DNA of 64,000 bases, taken from contig DASSMA010000076.1 of assembly GCA_035689115.1 (NCBI GenBank), positions 115,491 through 179,490 on the forward strand, read 5' to 3'. The DNA is from JAHFUS01 sp035689115. Its GTDB lineage: Bacteria > Actinomycetota > Acidimicrobiia > Acidimicrobiales > GCA-2861595. Made by a program: the position numbers and the translations under genes. The notes under the pieces are model-generated. The model made no database searches. It saw nothing but the letters and a program-made list of their open reading frames with translations, and had not been told where the DNA came from. Numbering within the stretch: the first letter of the stretch is position 1; each line of letters opens with the position of its first letter. Below, piece after piece: positions 17,444 to 25,599 of the stretch.

Positions 17444-18508
17444 TCAGGGACCAACCAACCCGTGCGTCTCGAGGAGCGCGGCCCAGCGCCGGCGGGTGGG
17501 GGCCAGGTCCAGCTCGGCGGCCCGGGCCGCGCCGGCCTTGCGCAGCGAGCGGCGGAGGGCGTCGTCGCCCCGCACCTGGGCCACCGCGGCGGCCACCCGG
17601 AGGGGCTCCTTGGTGTCGAGGAGGACGCCGGCGCCGGCCAGCGTCTCGGGGACGGCCGTCGACGCGTACGCCACCACCGGCACGCCTGCCGCCATGGCCT
17701 CCAGCAGGGGCACGCAGTAGCCCTCGTGCTCGGACAGGCAGACCAACACCGACGCCGCCCGGTACCGGGCCACCAGCTCCTCGAACGACACCGAGCCCAA
17801 CAGGCGCACGGCGTCGCCCACGCCCAGGGCCTCGGCGTGGGCGGCCACCGCGTCGCCGTAGCGCCCCCCGCCGCCCCCGACGAGGCACAGGCGGGCCTCG
17901 GGCTCGTACAGGCGGCGGTAGGCGGCAAAGGCGGTGACCACGTCGTGCTGGCACTTGTTGGGCGCCATCCGCCCCACGAACAGCCACTCGGTGGGGCCGG
18001 GCGGCTCCACGTCGCCGGTGCCGGCGAACGGCGAAAGGTCGACCAGGATGGGCGCCGCCGCCGTGGTGCGGCAGCCGGCGGCGGCCAGCTCGCCGGCGTT
18101 GAACGACGAGTCGCCGACGCCCAGCTCGGCCCGGGGCGCCAGCAGGCGCAGCTGACGGACGCCCCACGCGCACTCGTAGGCGACGTCGGGCGCCCATCCC
18201 TCGTTGAACAGCGGCGGGGTGACGTTGTGGTGGTCGACCACCAGCCGCTCGGGGCGGGTTGCCACCACGTCGGCCGTGTGGGCGCCGACGGCATGGTGGT
18301 AGACGAGCACGTCGTCGGCGGCCGCCGGCACGGCCGAGCCGTAGTCGGCAAGGGGCCGGGCCCGGCCGGCCAGGCTGGGATGGACCGCCTCGGCGAACAC
18401 CGTTGACGCCACACCCACCTCCTCGACGGCCAGCCGCTGCAATTCCAGCACGTGGTTGCCGACGGCGCTGCGCTCCAGGGTGCGGACGAACTGGTGGAGG
18501 GCGCCCAT
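17444..18508 (-). CDS. glycosyltransferase family 4-type, VHQF paralogue 2
   Basis: 354 aa. It opens MGALHQFVRTLERSAVGNHV; the acceptor half contains RLVVDHHNVTPPLFNEGWAP and GVGDSSFNAGELAAAG; the donor half is EWLFVGRMAPNKCQHDVVTA and VLVCLSEHEGYCVPLLEAMA, then VPVVAYASTAVPETLAGAG. The ATG shares one base with the TGA of the gene at 18508 (TGATG), so the two are translationally coupled. Clearly homologous along its length to 14614 and 18508. The 129 bp downstream (17315-17443) separate it from the FkbM operon and contain only short inverted repeats. Confidence 0.85.
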   Translation of the reverse strand: MGALHQFVRTLERSAVGNHVLELQRLAVEEVGVASTVFAEAVHPSLAGRARPLADYGSAVPAAADDVLVYHHAVGAHTADVVATRPERLVVDHHNVTPPLFNEGWAPDVAYECAWGVRQLRLLAPRAELGVGDSSFNAGELAAAGCRTTAAAPILVDLSPFAGTGDVEPPGPTEWLFVGRMAPNKCQHDVVTAFAAYRRLYEPEARLCLVGGGGGRYGDAVAAHAEALGVGDAVRLLGSVSFEELVARYRAASVLVCLSEHEGYCVPLLEAMAAGVPVVAYASTAVPETLAGAGVLLDTKEPLRVAAAVAQVRGDDALRRSLRKAGAARAAELDLAPTRRRWAALLETHGLVGP

Positions 18509-19584
18509 CAGCCGGCCAGCAACTCGGCGATGCGCGCCTCGAACGCCTTGGCCGCCCGGGCCAGCCCGAAGGCGGCCACCCGCTCACGGCCGGCGGCGAC
18601 CAGGGCGGCCCGCAGTCGCTCGTCGCCGGCCACCCGGTGGACGGCCTCGGCCACCGTGAGGGGGTCCTTGGCCGGCAGCAGGAGGGCGGCGTCGCCGACC
18701 GTCTCGGGGACGGCGCCTGCCGCGTACGCGACCACCGGCACACCGGCGGCCATGGCCTCCAGCAGGGGCACGCAGAAGCCCTCGTGGTCGGACAGGCACA
18801 CCAGCACGCCGGCCGCCCGGTAGTGGGCGCCGAGGGCGCCGGCGCTCACCGGACCCGTGAGGTCGACGGCGCCGGCCAGGCCGAGGCGCTCCACCGTGGC
18901 GCCGAGGGCGGCGGCGTAGGCCGGCGAGGCGGGCGCCCCCACCAACCGGAGGCGAGCGTGGGGGTCGTGCAGCCGGCGATAGGCGGCGAAGGCGGCCACC
19001 ACGTCGTGCTGGCACTTGTGGGGGGCCAGCCGGCCCACGAAGAGCCAGTCGATCGACCCGGCTCGCTTGCCCTGCAACAGTTCTTCCAGCACCCGCCTAT
19101 CGGGCTCGGCCTGCGCGGCGTCGAGGTCGACGAGCACCGGCGCCACCGCCGTGCGCCGGCAGCCGGCGTCCTCCAGGTCGCGCCGGTTCCACTCCGACAC
19201 CGCCAGCCCCAGCTCGGCGGCCGGCGCCAGCGCGCGCAGCTGGCACTCCCCCACCACCAGCTCGGCGGCCGCCGCCGGGTCCCACCGCTCCACGAACCGG
19301 GGCGGGGTGACGTTGTGGTGGTCGAGCACCAGCGGCTCGGGCCGCCGGCGCAGGAACTCGGCCACCTCGCTGCCCGTGGACAGGTGGTACAGCAGGTGGG
19401 CGTCCCCCCCGCCCCGGTAGTCGGAGTACGGCCGCACCTCCACGCCCGGCGCCGGCCGGATGCCGCCGGCGTAGAGGTCGGACTCCAGTCCCATCCCCCG
19501 CAGGACCCGCTGGGCGTGCACGGCGTGGGCGCCCACCGCGTCGTGGGGGGCGAAGGTGGCGAGGAACTGGTGCACCGCCGTCAC
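18508..19584 (-). CDS. glycosyltransferase family 4-type, VHQF paralogue 3
   Basis: 358 aa. It opens MTAVHQFLATFAPHDAVGAH; then LLYHLSTGSEVAEFLRRRPE, PLVLDHHNVTPPRFVERWDP, DWLFVGRLAPHKCQHDVVAA, VLVCLSDHEGFCVPLLEAMA and VPVVAYAAGAVPETVGDAA. It is closest to 14614 and 17444. It is the first gene after the long palindrome at 19602-19649, so it probably has its own promoter between that hairpin and 19584. Its stop overlaps the next gene's start. Tandem duplication followed by divergence is the simplest origin of this trio. Confidence 0.85.
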   Translation of the reverse strand: MTAVHQFLATFAPHDAVGAHAVHAQRVLRGMGLESDLYAGGIRPAPGVEVRPYSDYRGGGDAHLLYHLSTGSEVAEFLRRRPEPLVLDHHNVTPPRFVERWDPAAAAELVVGECQLRALAPAAELGLAVSEWNRRDLEDAGCRRTAVAPVLVDLDAAQAEPDRRVLEELLQGKRAGSIDWLFVGRLAPHKCQHDVVAAFAAYRRLHDPHARLRLVGAPASPAYAAALGATVERLGLAGAVDLTGPVSAGALGAHYRAAGVLVCLSDHEGFCVPLLEAMAAGVPVVAYAAGAVPETVGDAALLLPAKDPLTVAEAVHRVAGDERLRAALVAAGRERVAAFGLARAAKAFEARIAELLAG

Positions 19585-19601
19585 CCCGCCCGCCTCCAGG
19601 A

Positions 19602-19649
19602 TTCTCGGTATGGAAACTCACGCCCTGGCGTGAGTTTCCATACCGAGAA
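19602..19649. terminator. long perfect palindrome, probable terminator
   Basis: Left arm 19602-19624 and right arm 19627-19649 are exact 23-bp reverse complements with a 2-base centre. It lies in the 82-bp gap between two minus-strand genes (19667 and 18508), so it would end the methyltransferase-like transcript before the glycosyltransferases. There is no U-tract. The stem has noticeably more A/T than its surroundings. Confidence 0.7.
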
Positions 19650-19666
19650 CGCGGGCGGGGGCGGGT

Positions 19667-20503
19667 TCACGGCCGGCGGGCCACCACGGCGTAGGCGCCG
19701 GCACCGCCCGCTGGCGCGTCGCCCGCCGGCTCCAGGCCGGCGTCGGCCAGCAGGACGCGCCAGGTTGCGGCGTGCAGCGGGCGCGCGCCGAGGTCGACCT
19801 CGACGGGCGAGCGGGCGGCGGCCCACGCCGCCGGGTCGGCGTCGACGACCACGACGGTGCCGCCCGGCGCCACGGCGGCGGCCGCCCGCCGGGCCAGGGC
19901 GGCCAGGGCGGCCGGCGGCCGGCGCACGGCCGGGCCGCTGAGCACCAGGGCGCCGAACGGGCCGGCGGGATCCCCGGAAACCTCGACGGCGTCGATCCCG
20001 ATGGCACCGAGCGCCTCGGCCAGCGCCCCGCACCCGGCCAGCCCCACCGGTCCGGGCGGACCGGCCACCACGCCGGCCAGCACCGGCGCCCACTCCCACG
20101 CCGGGGGCTCGAAGGGGTCCACCGGGTCGGCGCGAGCGGCCTCCAGGGCGTCGACCCGCCGGCCCAGCAGGCGCACCGCCTCGGTGAGGGTGGCGGCGAA
20201 GGCGCTGACCTGCACGGCCACGTGGCGAACCTCCCACCCGACGGCCCGGTGCACCAGCCCCTTGAGGCGCCGCACCGCCGTCCGGGACGACACGACGGCC
20301 GGGCTGGCGTCGACGAACGAGGCGTCCTGGGCCCGCGTCAGCATCGCTTCGAACCCGGTACCGGCGGCCGGCGCGGGCGCGAACCGGGCGAAGGACGCGT
20401 CGAGGTCCCGCTCGAGGGCGGCCACCGACGGGTCGGCGCGCCGGCGGCGGACCTCGGCGTCGATCTCGTCCAGCAGGCGCCGGTGGTCGATCACCCCGGA
20501 CAC
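19667..20503 (-). CDS. helical N-terminus plus degenerate SAM-methyltransferase-like domain
   Basis: 278 aa. The N-terminal ~120 residues are helical (LLDEIDAEVRRRRADPSVAA; AVRRLKGLVHRAVGWEVRHV), then a short coil (EAVRLLGRRVDALEAARA). The C-terminal part resembles a methyltransferase: VGLAGCGALAEALGAIGIDA at the motif I position (degenerate glycines), FGALVLSGPAVRRPPAALAA, and VAPGGTVVVVDADPAAWAA. Same plan as 6094-7059. I chose GTG 20503 so that the gene does not run into the FAH-family gene ending at 20526; GTG 20494 is an alternative, and neither has a strong ribosome-binding site. A glycan-modifying role is inferred only from position. Confidence 0.6.
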   Translation of the reverse strand: MSGVIDHRRLLDEIDAEVRRRRADPSVAALERDLDASFARFAPAPAAGTGFEAMLTRAQDASFVDASPAVVSSRTAVRRLKGLVHRAVGWEVRHVAVQVSAFAATLTEAVRLLGRRVDALEAARADPVDPFEPPAWEWAPVLAGVVAGPPGPVGLAGCGALAEALGAIGIDAVEVSGDPAGPFGALVLSGPAVRRPPAALAALARRAAAAVAPGGTVVVVDADPAAWAAARSPVEVDLGARPLHAATWRVLLADAGLEPAGDAPAGGAGAYAVVARRP

Positions 20504-20525
20504 GCCCCGGAGGCTAGCGAGGCGG

Positions 20526-21443
20526 TCAGGATCCCGCCGCCGGGTGCGCCCCCCGCCGGCGCCGGCGGTGGCGGGCCCCGTTGACGTCGTCGTCGAGCCC
20601 TTCGGCGACACAGCGGTTGCGCATGACGCCCAGGCCGGCGATCTCGGTCTCCAGCACGTCGCCGCCCCGGAGGTAGCGCGGCGGCCGGCGGCCGACGCCC
20701 ACGCCGGAGGGCGTGCCGGTGAGGCACACGTCGCCGGCGGTGAGGGTCATCACCGACGACAGCAGCTCCACCAGGTGGGGGACGTCGACGATCATGTCGG
20801 CGGTCGAGCTGTCCTGCATCACCTCGCCGTTGACCCGGCACCGGATGCGCAGGTTGAGGGGATCGGCCAGCTCGTCGATCGTGACGATGGCGGGGCCGAT
20901 GGGGCAGAAGGAGTCGAAGCTCTTGCCGAGAGAGAACTGCTGGCCGGCCGCCATCTGGACGAACCGCTCGGACACGTCCTGGGCGACCATGAAACCCCGG
21001 AGGCACTCGAAGGCCTCGGACGCGGCGAGGAAACGCCCACCCTCGCCCACCACGAAGGCCAGCTCCGCCTCCCAGTCGGTGGTGCCCTCGCCGAGGGGGA
21101 GCACCACGTCGTCGTAGGGCCCGTTGATGGACGACGGGAACTTGGTGAACACCGGCGGGATGGCGCCCACCTGGAGATTCATCTCCCGGGCGTGCTCCCG
21201 GTAGTTGACGCCGATGGCGTACACCGACCGGGGTGCCGGCACCGGCGGGCCGAAGTGCACCGACGACGCCGGCCGGCCGCCTTCGAAGGCGCCGGCGGCG
21301 AAGGCCTCGAGGGCGGCGTCCCAGTGGTCGAGGACGACGTCCATGGGCGACGAGGGGACAGCTCCGCCCGTCAGCTCGTGCAGGTCGTAGACGGCGCCCT
21401 CCACGAGAAGGGCGGCCCGCCCCTCAGCATTCACGAACCGCAT
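20526..21443 (-). CDS. fumarylacetoacetate hydrolase family protein
   Basis: 305 aa, length normal for the FAH/2-hydroxyhepta-2,4-diene-1,7-dioate isomerase family. The catalytic domain starts near SVYAIGVNYREHAREMN. Metal ligands are expected in DWEAELAFVVGEGGRFL (E-x-E) and in the FMVAQDVSERF Asp; LTAGDVCLTGTPSGVGVGRR and YLRGGDVLETEIAGLG are the conserved C-terminal pieces. Such enzymes cleave or isomerise C-C bonds in aromatic-compound or dicarbonyl breakdown; the precise substrate cannot be told. The last ~15 residues are Arg-rich and not conserved in the family. It shares a strand with clpP but sits 39 bp downstream, so cotranscription is possible. Confidence 0.85.
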   Translation of the reverse strand: MRFVNAEGRAALLVEGAVYDLHELTGGAVPSSPMDVVLDHWDAALEAFAAGAFEGGRPASSVHFGPPVPAPRSVYAIGVNYREHAREMNLQVGAIPPVFTKFPSSINGPYDDVVLPLGEGTTDWEAELAFVVGEGGRFLAASEAFECLRGFMVAQDVSERFVQMAAGQQFSLGKSFDSFCPIGPAIVTIDELADPLNLRIRCRVNGEVMQDSSTADMIVDVPHLVELLSSVMTLTAGDVCLTGTPSGVGVGRRPPRYLRGGDVLETEIAGLGVMRNRCVAEGLDDDVNGARHRRRRRGAHPAAGS

Positions 21444-21482
21444 GTCGCAATGATGGCCCGGAGACGGCCTCCGGGCCCAGGA

Positions 21483-22088
21483 TCACGGCGTGAGGGCGCG
21501 GGCCTGACTGGCCTTCTCGATCACCTTGTCGATGAAGCCGTAGTCGAGCGCCTCCTGGGCGGTGAACCACCGGTCCCGGTCGGAGTCGGCCTCGATGCGC
21601 TCCACCGGCTGGCCGGTGTGGTGGGCGATGCGCTCGGCCATCATCCGCTTCAGGTAGATGATCTGCTCGGCCTGGATGGCGATGTCGGCCGCCTGGCCCT
21701 GCATCTGCCCGGACGGCTGGTGCATCAGGATCCGGGAGTGCGGCAGGGCGTAGCGCTTCCCGGGGGTGCCGGCGCACAGGAGGAACTGGCCCATGGAGGC
21801 GGCCAGACCCATGCACACGGTGGACACGTCGCAGGGGACGTACTGCATGGTGTCGTAGATGGCCAGGCCGGCGGTGACGGAGCCGCCCGGCGAGTTGATG
21901 TAGACGTTGATGTCGCGCTCGGGGTCCTCGGCGGCCAGCAGCAGGAGCTGGGCGCACAGCAGGTTGGCCGACTGGTCGTCGACCTGGGTGCCGAGGAACA
22001 CGATGCGCTCCTTGAGGAGCCGCTGGTAGATGTCAGCGGAGCGGTCGCCACCTTGCTGGGCGACTGCGGCAGGAAGAGGCGCAGGCAT
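21483..22088 (-). CDS. clpP: ATP-dependent Clp protease proteolytic subunit
   Basis: 201 aa serine peptidase that forms the barrel of the Clp protease and degrades unfolded and ssrA-tagged proteins with ClpX or ClpC. The triad is in place: Ser98 (GLAASMGQ), His123 (RILMHQPSGQ) and Asp172 (SDRDRWF), at the spacing of E. coli ClpP. Other family markers are ERIVFLGTQVDD, INSPGGSVTAG and the handle-helix region QGQAADIAIQAEQIIYLK. Actinobacteria usually encode two or more ClpP; no second copy or clpX is in this window. Functionally linked to the tmRNA/SmpB pair at 35.4-36.3 kb. Confidence 0.97.
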   Translation of the reverse strand: MPAPLPAAVAQQGGDRSADIYQRLLKERIVFLGTQVDDQSANLLCAQLLLLAAEDPERDINVYINSPGGSVTAGLAIYDTMQYVPCDVSTVCMGLAASMGQFLLCAGTPGKRYALPHSRILMHQPSGQMQGQAADIAIQAEQIIYLKRMMAERIAHHTGQPVERIEADSDRDRWFTAQEALDYGFIDKVIEKASQARALTP

Positions 22089-22112
22089 AACGCCGAGGCT
22101 ACCGCCCGCAGG

Positions 22113-22994
22113 CTACGACAGGTATCGGCCGAACCAGTCGAGGACGGCGGCCCAGGCCTGGGCCGCCGCCTCGGGGTTGTAGCGGGGGCCGGTGTCGTTG
22201 AAGAAGGCGTGGTCGGCCCCGTCGTACACCTTGATCTCGTGGACCAGGCCGGCGGCCTGGAGGCCGGCCTCGGCCGCCGGCTTGGAGGCGTTCACCCGCT
22301 GGTCGTTGCCGGCGTAGATGCCGAGGACGGCGGCCTTGGCCCTGGTGAAGTCGGCCGGTTCGGGCGAGGGGCCGTAGAACGGGATCACCGCCGACAGGCG
22401 GGCCTCGCCGGCCTGGAGGAGGTACCACGACATGGCCCCGCCGAAGCAGAACCCGACTTCCCCGACCTTCACGCCCGGCACCCGCCGCTGGAGCTCGTCG
22501 ATGCCGGCCCGCAGGTCGGCCACCAGGGCGTCGGTGCCGGCGTTGCTGAGCGCCGTCGGGGCGGCGGCCGGGTCGGGGAGCGAGGCGGTGCCGCCCTGCT
22601 CCGAGAGGAGGTCCACGCACAGGGCGGCGTAGCCCTCGGCGGCGAAGCGCCGGACCAGGTCGTAGAAGTGGGCCGTGAGGCCACGGTTCTCGTGCACCAC
22701 CAGCACCGCCGCCCGGGGGGCGCCCGCCGGGGCGGCGTAGGCGGCCAGCAACTCGCCCCTGGGCCCGGGGAACCGGATCGGCTCGCCGGCCGCAGCGGTG
22801 GTGCTCGTCGGCGGCGCCGTGGTGGTGGCCGCCTGTTCGCCCCTGCCCCCCGAGCTGCACGCCGCCAGCAGGCCGGCGGCGGCGGCCATACCCACCCCGA
22901 GCAGCCCGAGGCGCCGCAGCGCCTCCCGGCGGTCGAGCCGGCCGTCGGCGAAGTCCTCGACGACCTCGCCGGCCAGGTACGACGTCAGCGCCAT
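22113..22994 (-). CDS. dienelactone hydrolase family lipoprotein
   Basis: 293 aa. The N-terminus has a twin-arginine-like run (RREALRRLGLLGVGMAAAAG) ending in a lipobox LLAAC with Cys46, so the protein is probably exported and lipid-anchored. The mature part is an alpha/beta hydrolase of the DLH family: VLVVHENRGL (oxyanion/Glu segment), nucleophile Cys in GEVGFCFGGAMSW, LGIYAGNDQRVN (Asp) and YDGADHAFFNDTGPRYN (His). DLH enzymes open lactone rings; the extracytoplasmic substrate is unknown. ATG 22994 is chosen for the signal sequence. It is divergent from the ABC gene at 23038, with 43 bp between the starts. Confidence 0.87.
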   Translation of the reverse strand: MALTSYLAGEVVEDFADGRLDRREALRRLGLLGVGMAAAAGLLAACSSGGRGEQAATTTAPPTSTTAAAGEPIRFPGPRGELLAAYAAPAGAPRAAVLVVHENRGLTAHFYDLVRRFAAEGYAALCVDLLSEQGGTASLPDPAAAPTALSNAGTDALVADLRAGIDELQRRVPGVKVGEVGFCFGGAMSWYLLQAGEARLSAVIPFYGPSPEPADFTRAKAAVLGIYAGNDQRVNASKPAAEAGLQAAGLVHEIKVYDGADHAFFNDTGPRYNPEAAAQAWAAVLDWFGRYLS

Positions 22995-23037
22995 AGGTGC
23001 GGAACGTACCCCACCGAGGCCGCGCGAACGTAGGAGC

Positions 23038-24930
23038 ATGCGCGAGCACCACGGGGGCGGGGGGCGGCGGCGGGCGGCCCGGCTCGACCCCGAGGAGCTG
23101 GCCCAGGCCCGCATCCACCGGGCCACCCTCCGGCGGGCGTGGTCGTTCGCCCGCCCCTACCGGTCCCAGCTGGCGTTCTACCTGGCCACCATCGTGCTGC
23201 TGTCGTTCGTGGCCGTGCTCCCGCCGCTCGTCATCAAGCAGCTGATCGACAAGGCCATCCCGTCCAAGGACCTGTCGAAGGTGAACCTCCTCGTCGCCGT
23301 GGCCGTGGGGCTGGCGCTGGCGGAGACCGGCCTGCGCCTGGTGAACCGGTGGCTGTCGGCCCGCATCGGCGAGGGCCTGATCCTCGACATGCGCCTGAGG
23401 CTGTTCGACCACGTCCAGCGGATGCCGGTCGGCTTCTTCACGAGGGCGCAGACGGGGGCCGTCATCTCCCGCCTCACCACCGACGTGGTGGGAGCGGAAG
23501 GGACGGTCACCACCGTGGCCACCGTCGTGTCGAACCTGCTCCTGGTGGCCGCCACCCTCACCGCCATGGTGGCCCTCAGCTGGCAGGTCACCGCCTTCGC
23601 CCTGTGCATCGTGCCCGTGGCGCTGCTCGTCGACCGCCTGCTCAGCACCCGCCTGGTGTCGATGTCCAGGGACCGCATGCAGCTGAGCAGCGACATGGGC
23701 GCGGTGATGGCGGAGCGGTTCAACGTGGCGGGCGCCATGCTGGTGAAACTGTTCGGGCGCAGGGAGAACGAGCTGGAGGAGTTCGGGGGCCGAGCCCGGG
23801 CGGTGCGCGACAACGCCGTCCACGCGGCCATGACGGCGAGGGTCTACTTCGCCATACTGGCCATCACCGGCGCCCTCGGCACGGCCGGCGTGTACTGGGT
23901 CGGGAGCCGGGCGGTGATCTCCGGGTCACTCCAGATCGGCGGCCTCACCGCCCTGGCCGCCTACGTGGCCCGCCTCTACTCGCCGCTCACCGACCTCTCG
24001 AACGCAAGGGTCGACCTGCTCACCGCCCTCGTCTCGTTCGAGCGTTGCTTCGAGGTGCTCGACGCCCCGCACGCGGTCGACGAGCGGCCGGACGCCGCCT
24101 CCCTGCCCCGGGCCACCGGCCGCCTGGAGGTGGACGGCGTCTGGTTCCGCTACCCGGCGCCCGACCGCATGTCCATCGCCTCCCTGGAGGCCGAGGGCGC
24201 CCGCACGGACGAGGGCCCGTCGGACTGGATACTCCAGGGCGTGTCGTTCGCCGCCGAGCCCGGCACCATGACCGCCCTCGTGGGTCCCACCGGCGCCGGC
24301 AAGAGCACGCTGGCCTCGCTCCTGGTGCGTTTCTACGACGTGACCGAGGGCGCCGTCCGTCTCGACGGCCACGACCTCCGCGACCTCACGCTGTCCAGCG
24401 TGGCGGCGGCCACCGGCGTGGTGGCCCAGGACGTCCACCTCTTCCACGACTCGGTGGCCGCCAACCTCCGCTACGCCAGGCGGTGGGCCACCGACGAGGA
24501 CCTGGTGGCGGCCTGCCGGGCGGCCCGCATCCACGACCTCATCGCCTCGCTGCCCGACGGCTACGACACCGTCGTCGGCGAGCGGGGCTACCGGCTGTCG
24601 GGCGGCGAGAAGCAGCGCCTGGCCATCGCCCGGGTGCTGCTCAAGGACCCCGCCGTGGTGATCCTCGACGAGGCCACCGCCCACCTCGACTCCGAGACCG
24701 AGGGGCTGGTGCAGCAGGCGCTCGCCGCTGCACTGGAGGGGCGCACCTCCGTGGTCATCGCCCACCGCCTGTCCACCATCCGGGCGGCCGACCAGATCCT
24801 CGTGCTCGACCACGGCACGATCGTCCAGCGGGGCACCCACGACCAGCTGGTGGACGTCCCGGGGCTCTATGGCGTGCTCCACCGCACCCAGTTCGGGCCG
24901 GCGGCGGCCGGGGCGGCCGGCCCCTCGTAG
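23038..24930 (+). CDS. ABC transporter half-exporter (fused TMD-NBD, MsbA/LmrA-like)
   Basis: 630 aa. Residues ~30-330 are the type IV exporter membrane domain, with helices such as FYLATIVLLSFVAVLPPLVI and NLLLVAATLTAMVALSW; VGFFTRAQTGAVISRLTTDV is the typical coupling-region sequence. The nucleotide-binding domain has Walker A GPTGAGKST, Q-loop VVAQDVHLFHDSV, signature LSGGEKQRLAIAR, Walker B AVVILDEATAHLD and H-loop IAHRLSTIR. It would work as a homodimer or with a partner not seen here. ATG 23038 follows TAGGAGC, a good ribosome-binding site. The substrate (lipid, drug or peptide) is undetermined. It ends 4 bp before the stop of the convergent gene at 24935. Confidence 0.92.
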   Translation: MREHHGGGGRRRAARLDPEELAQARIHRATLRRAWSFARPYRSQLAFYLATIVLLSFVAVLPPLVIKQLIDKAIPSKDLSKVNLLVAVAVGLALAETGLRLVNRWLSARIGEGLILDMRLRLFDHVQRMPVGFFTRAQTGAVISRLTTDVVGAEGTVTTVATVVSNLLLVAATLTAMVALSWQVTAFALCIVPVALLVDRLLSTRLVSMSRDRMQLSSDMGAVMAERFNVAGAMLVKLFGRRENELEEFGGRARAVRDNAVHAAMTARVYFAILAITGALGTAGVYWVGSRAVISGSLQIGGLTALAAYVARLYSPLTDLSNARVDLLTALVSFERCFEVLDAPHAVDERPDAASLPRATGRLEVDGVWFRYPAPDRMSIASLEAEGARTDEGPSDWILQGVSFAAEPGTMTALVGPTGAGKSTLASLLVRFYDVTEGAVRLDGHDLRDLTLSSVAAATGVVAQDVHLFHDSVAANLRYARRWATDEDLVAACRAARIHDLIASLPDGYDTVVGERGYRLSGGEKQRLAIARVLLKDPAVVILDEATAHLDSETEGLVQQALAAALEGRTSVVIAHRLSTIRAADQILVLDHGTIVQRGTHDQLVDVPGLYGVLHRTQFGPAAAGAAGPS

Positions 24931-24934
24931 GCGC

Positions 24935-25507
24935 TCAGGCGACGATCGTCAGCACCGCCACGTTCTCGAAGGTCTGGCTGCTGTTCTCCGGAGCCATGTC
25001 AGTCATGCAGACGCCGCCGGCCCTGCCGCTCGCGTTGGGAGTCAGGCCGCTCGGGAGGGCGAAGGTTCCCTGCCCGGTGCCACCGCCCTTCACCTTCATG
25101 GTGCCGAGCAGCGTACCCCGATCGGGCGCCAACGGACTCGGGAAATGACCGTCACAGAACTCGACGCCTGACCAGTTCCCGTTGGCGTCGAGCGCGAAGG
25201 CGTCGTTCTCGAAGAACAACGAGTACGTCCCGGAGGGCAACGACGTGGTGCAGCCCGGCTGGGTGGAGGCAGAGACCGTGACGGTGACCGATCCGCCGTT
25301 GGCCGAAGCTTGCGCCGTTCCCGATGGGCTGCCGGCGCAGTAGACCGAGGTGCCCGCACCCACCGTGGTCGACGAGCCGCCGCGGTTGCCGGTGACGACC
25401 ATCACACCAGCAACGTTGTCGGCGTGGCCGAATGCCGCGGTGGGCACCAGGACCCCGAACGCCAGCGCGACGACACCTGCGACCGGAAGCCGCCGATCGA
25501 TCTTCAT
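24935..25507 (-). CDS. small secreted protein of unknown function
   Basis: 190 aa with a clear signal peptide (RRLPVAGVVALAFGVLVPTA, cleavage near AFGHA). The mature part is Gly/Ser/Thr-rich and beta-predicted, with five cysteines (SVYCAGSP, QPGCTTS, EFCDGHF, GVCMTDM and one in the linker region to be checked), suggesting disulphides in an extracytoplasmic fold. No family is recognised. GGGAGG lies 5-6 nt before ATG 25507. The coding sequence is visibly less G+C-rich than its neighbours, which may mean recent arrival or different codon selection in a secreted protein. It lies just downstream (same strand) of the CAP/GYWLVA gene. Confidence 0.7.
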   Translation of the reverse strand: MKIDRRLPVAGVVALAFGVLVPTAAFGHADNVAGVMVVTGNRGGSSTTVGAGTSVYCAGSPSGTAQASANGGSVTVTVSASTQPGCTTSLPSGTYSLFFENDAFALDANGNWSGVEFCDGHFPSPLAPDRGTLLGTMKVKGGGTGQGTFALPSGLTPNASGRAGGVCMTDMAPENSSQTFENVAVLTIVA

Positions 25508-25599
25508 CCGAGCCTCCCAGGCAAAGAAGATGAGCTTCGGCTAGACACTAACCGGTCTCTCTCCAGGCCGGACTACCGCGAAATAACCTCCGGCGTCGA

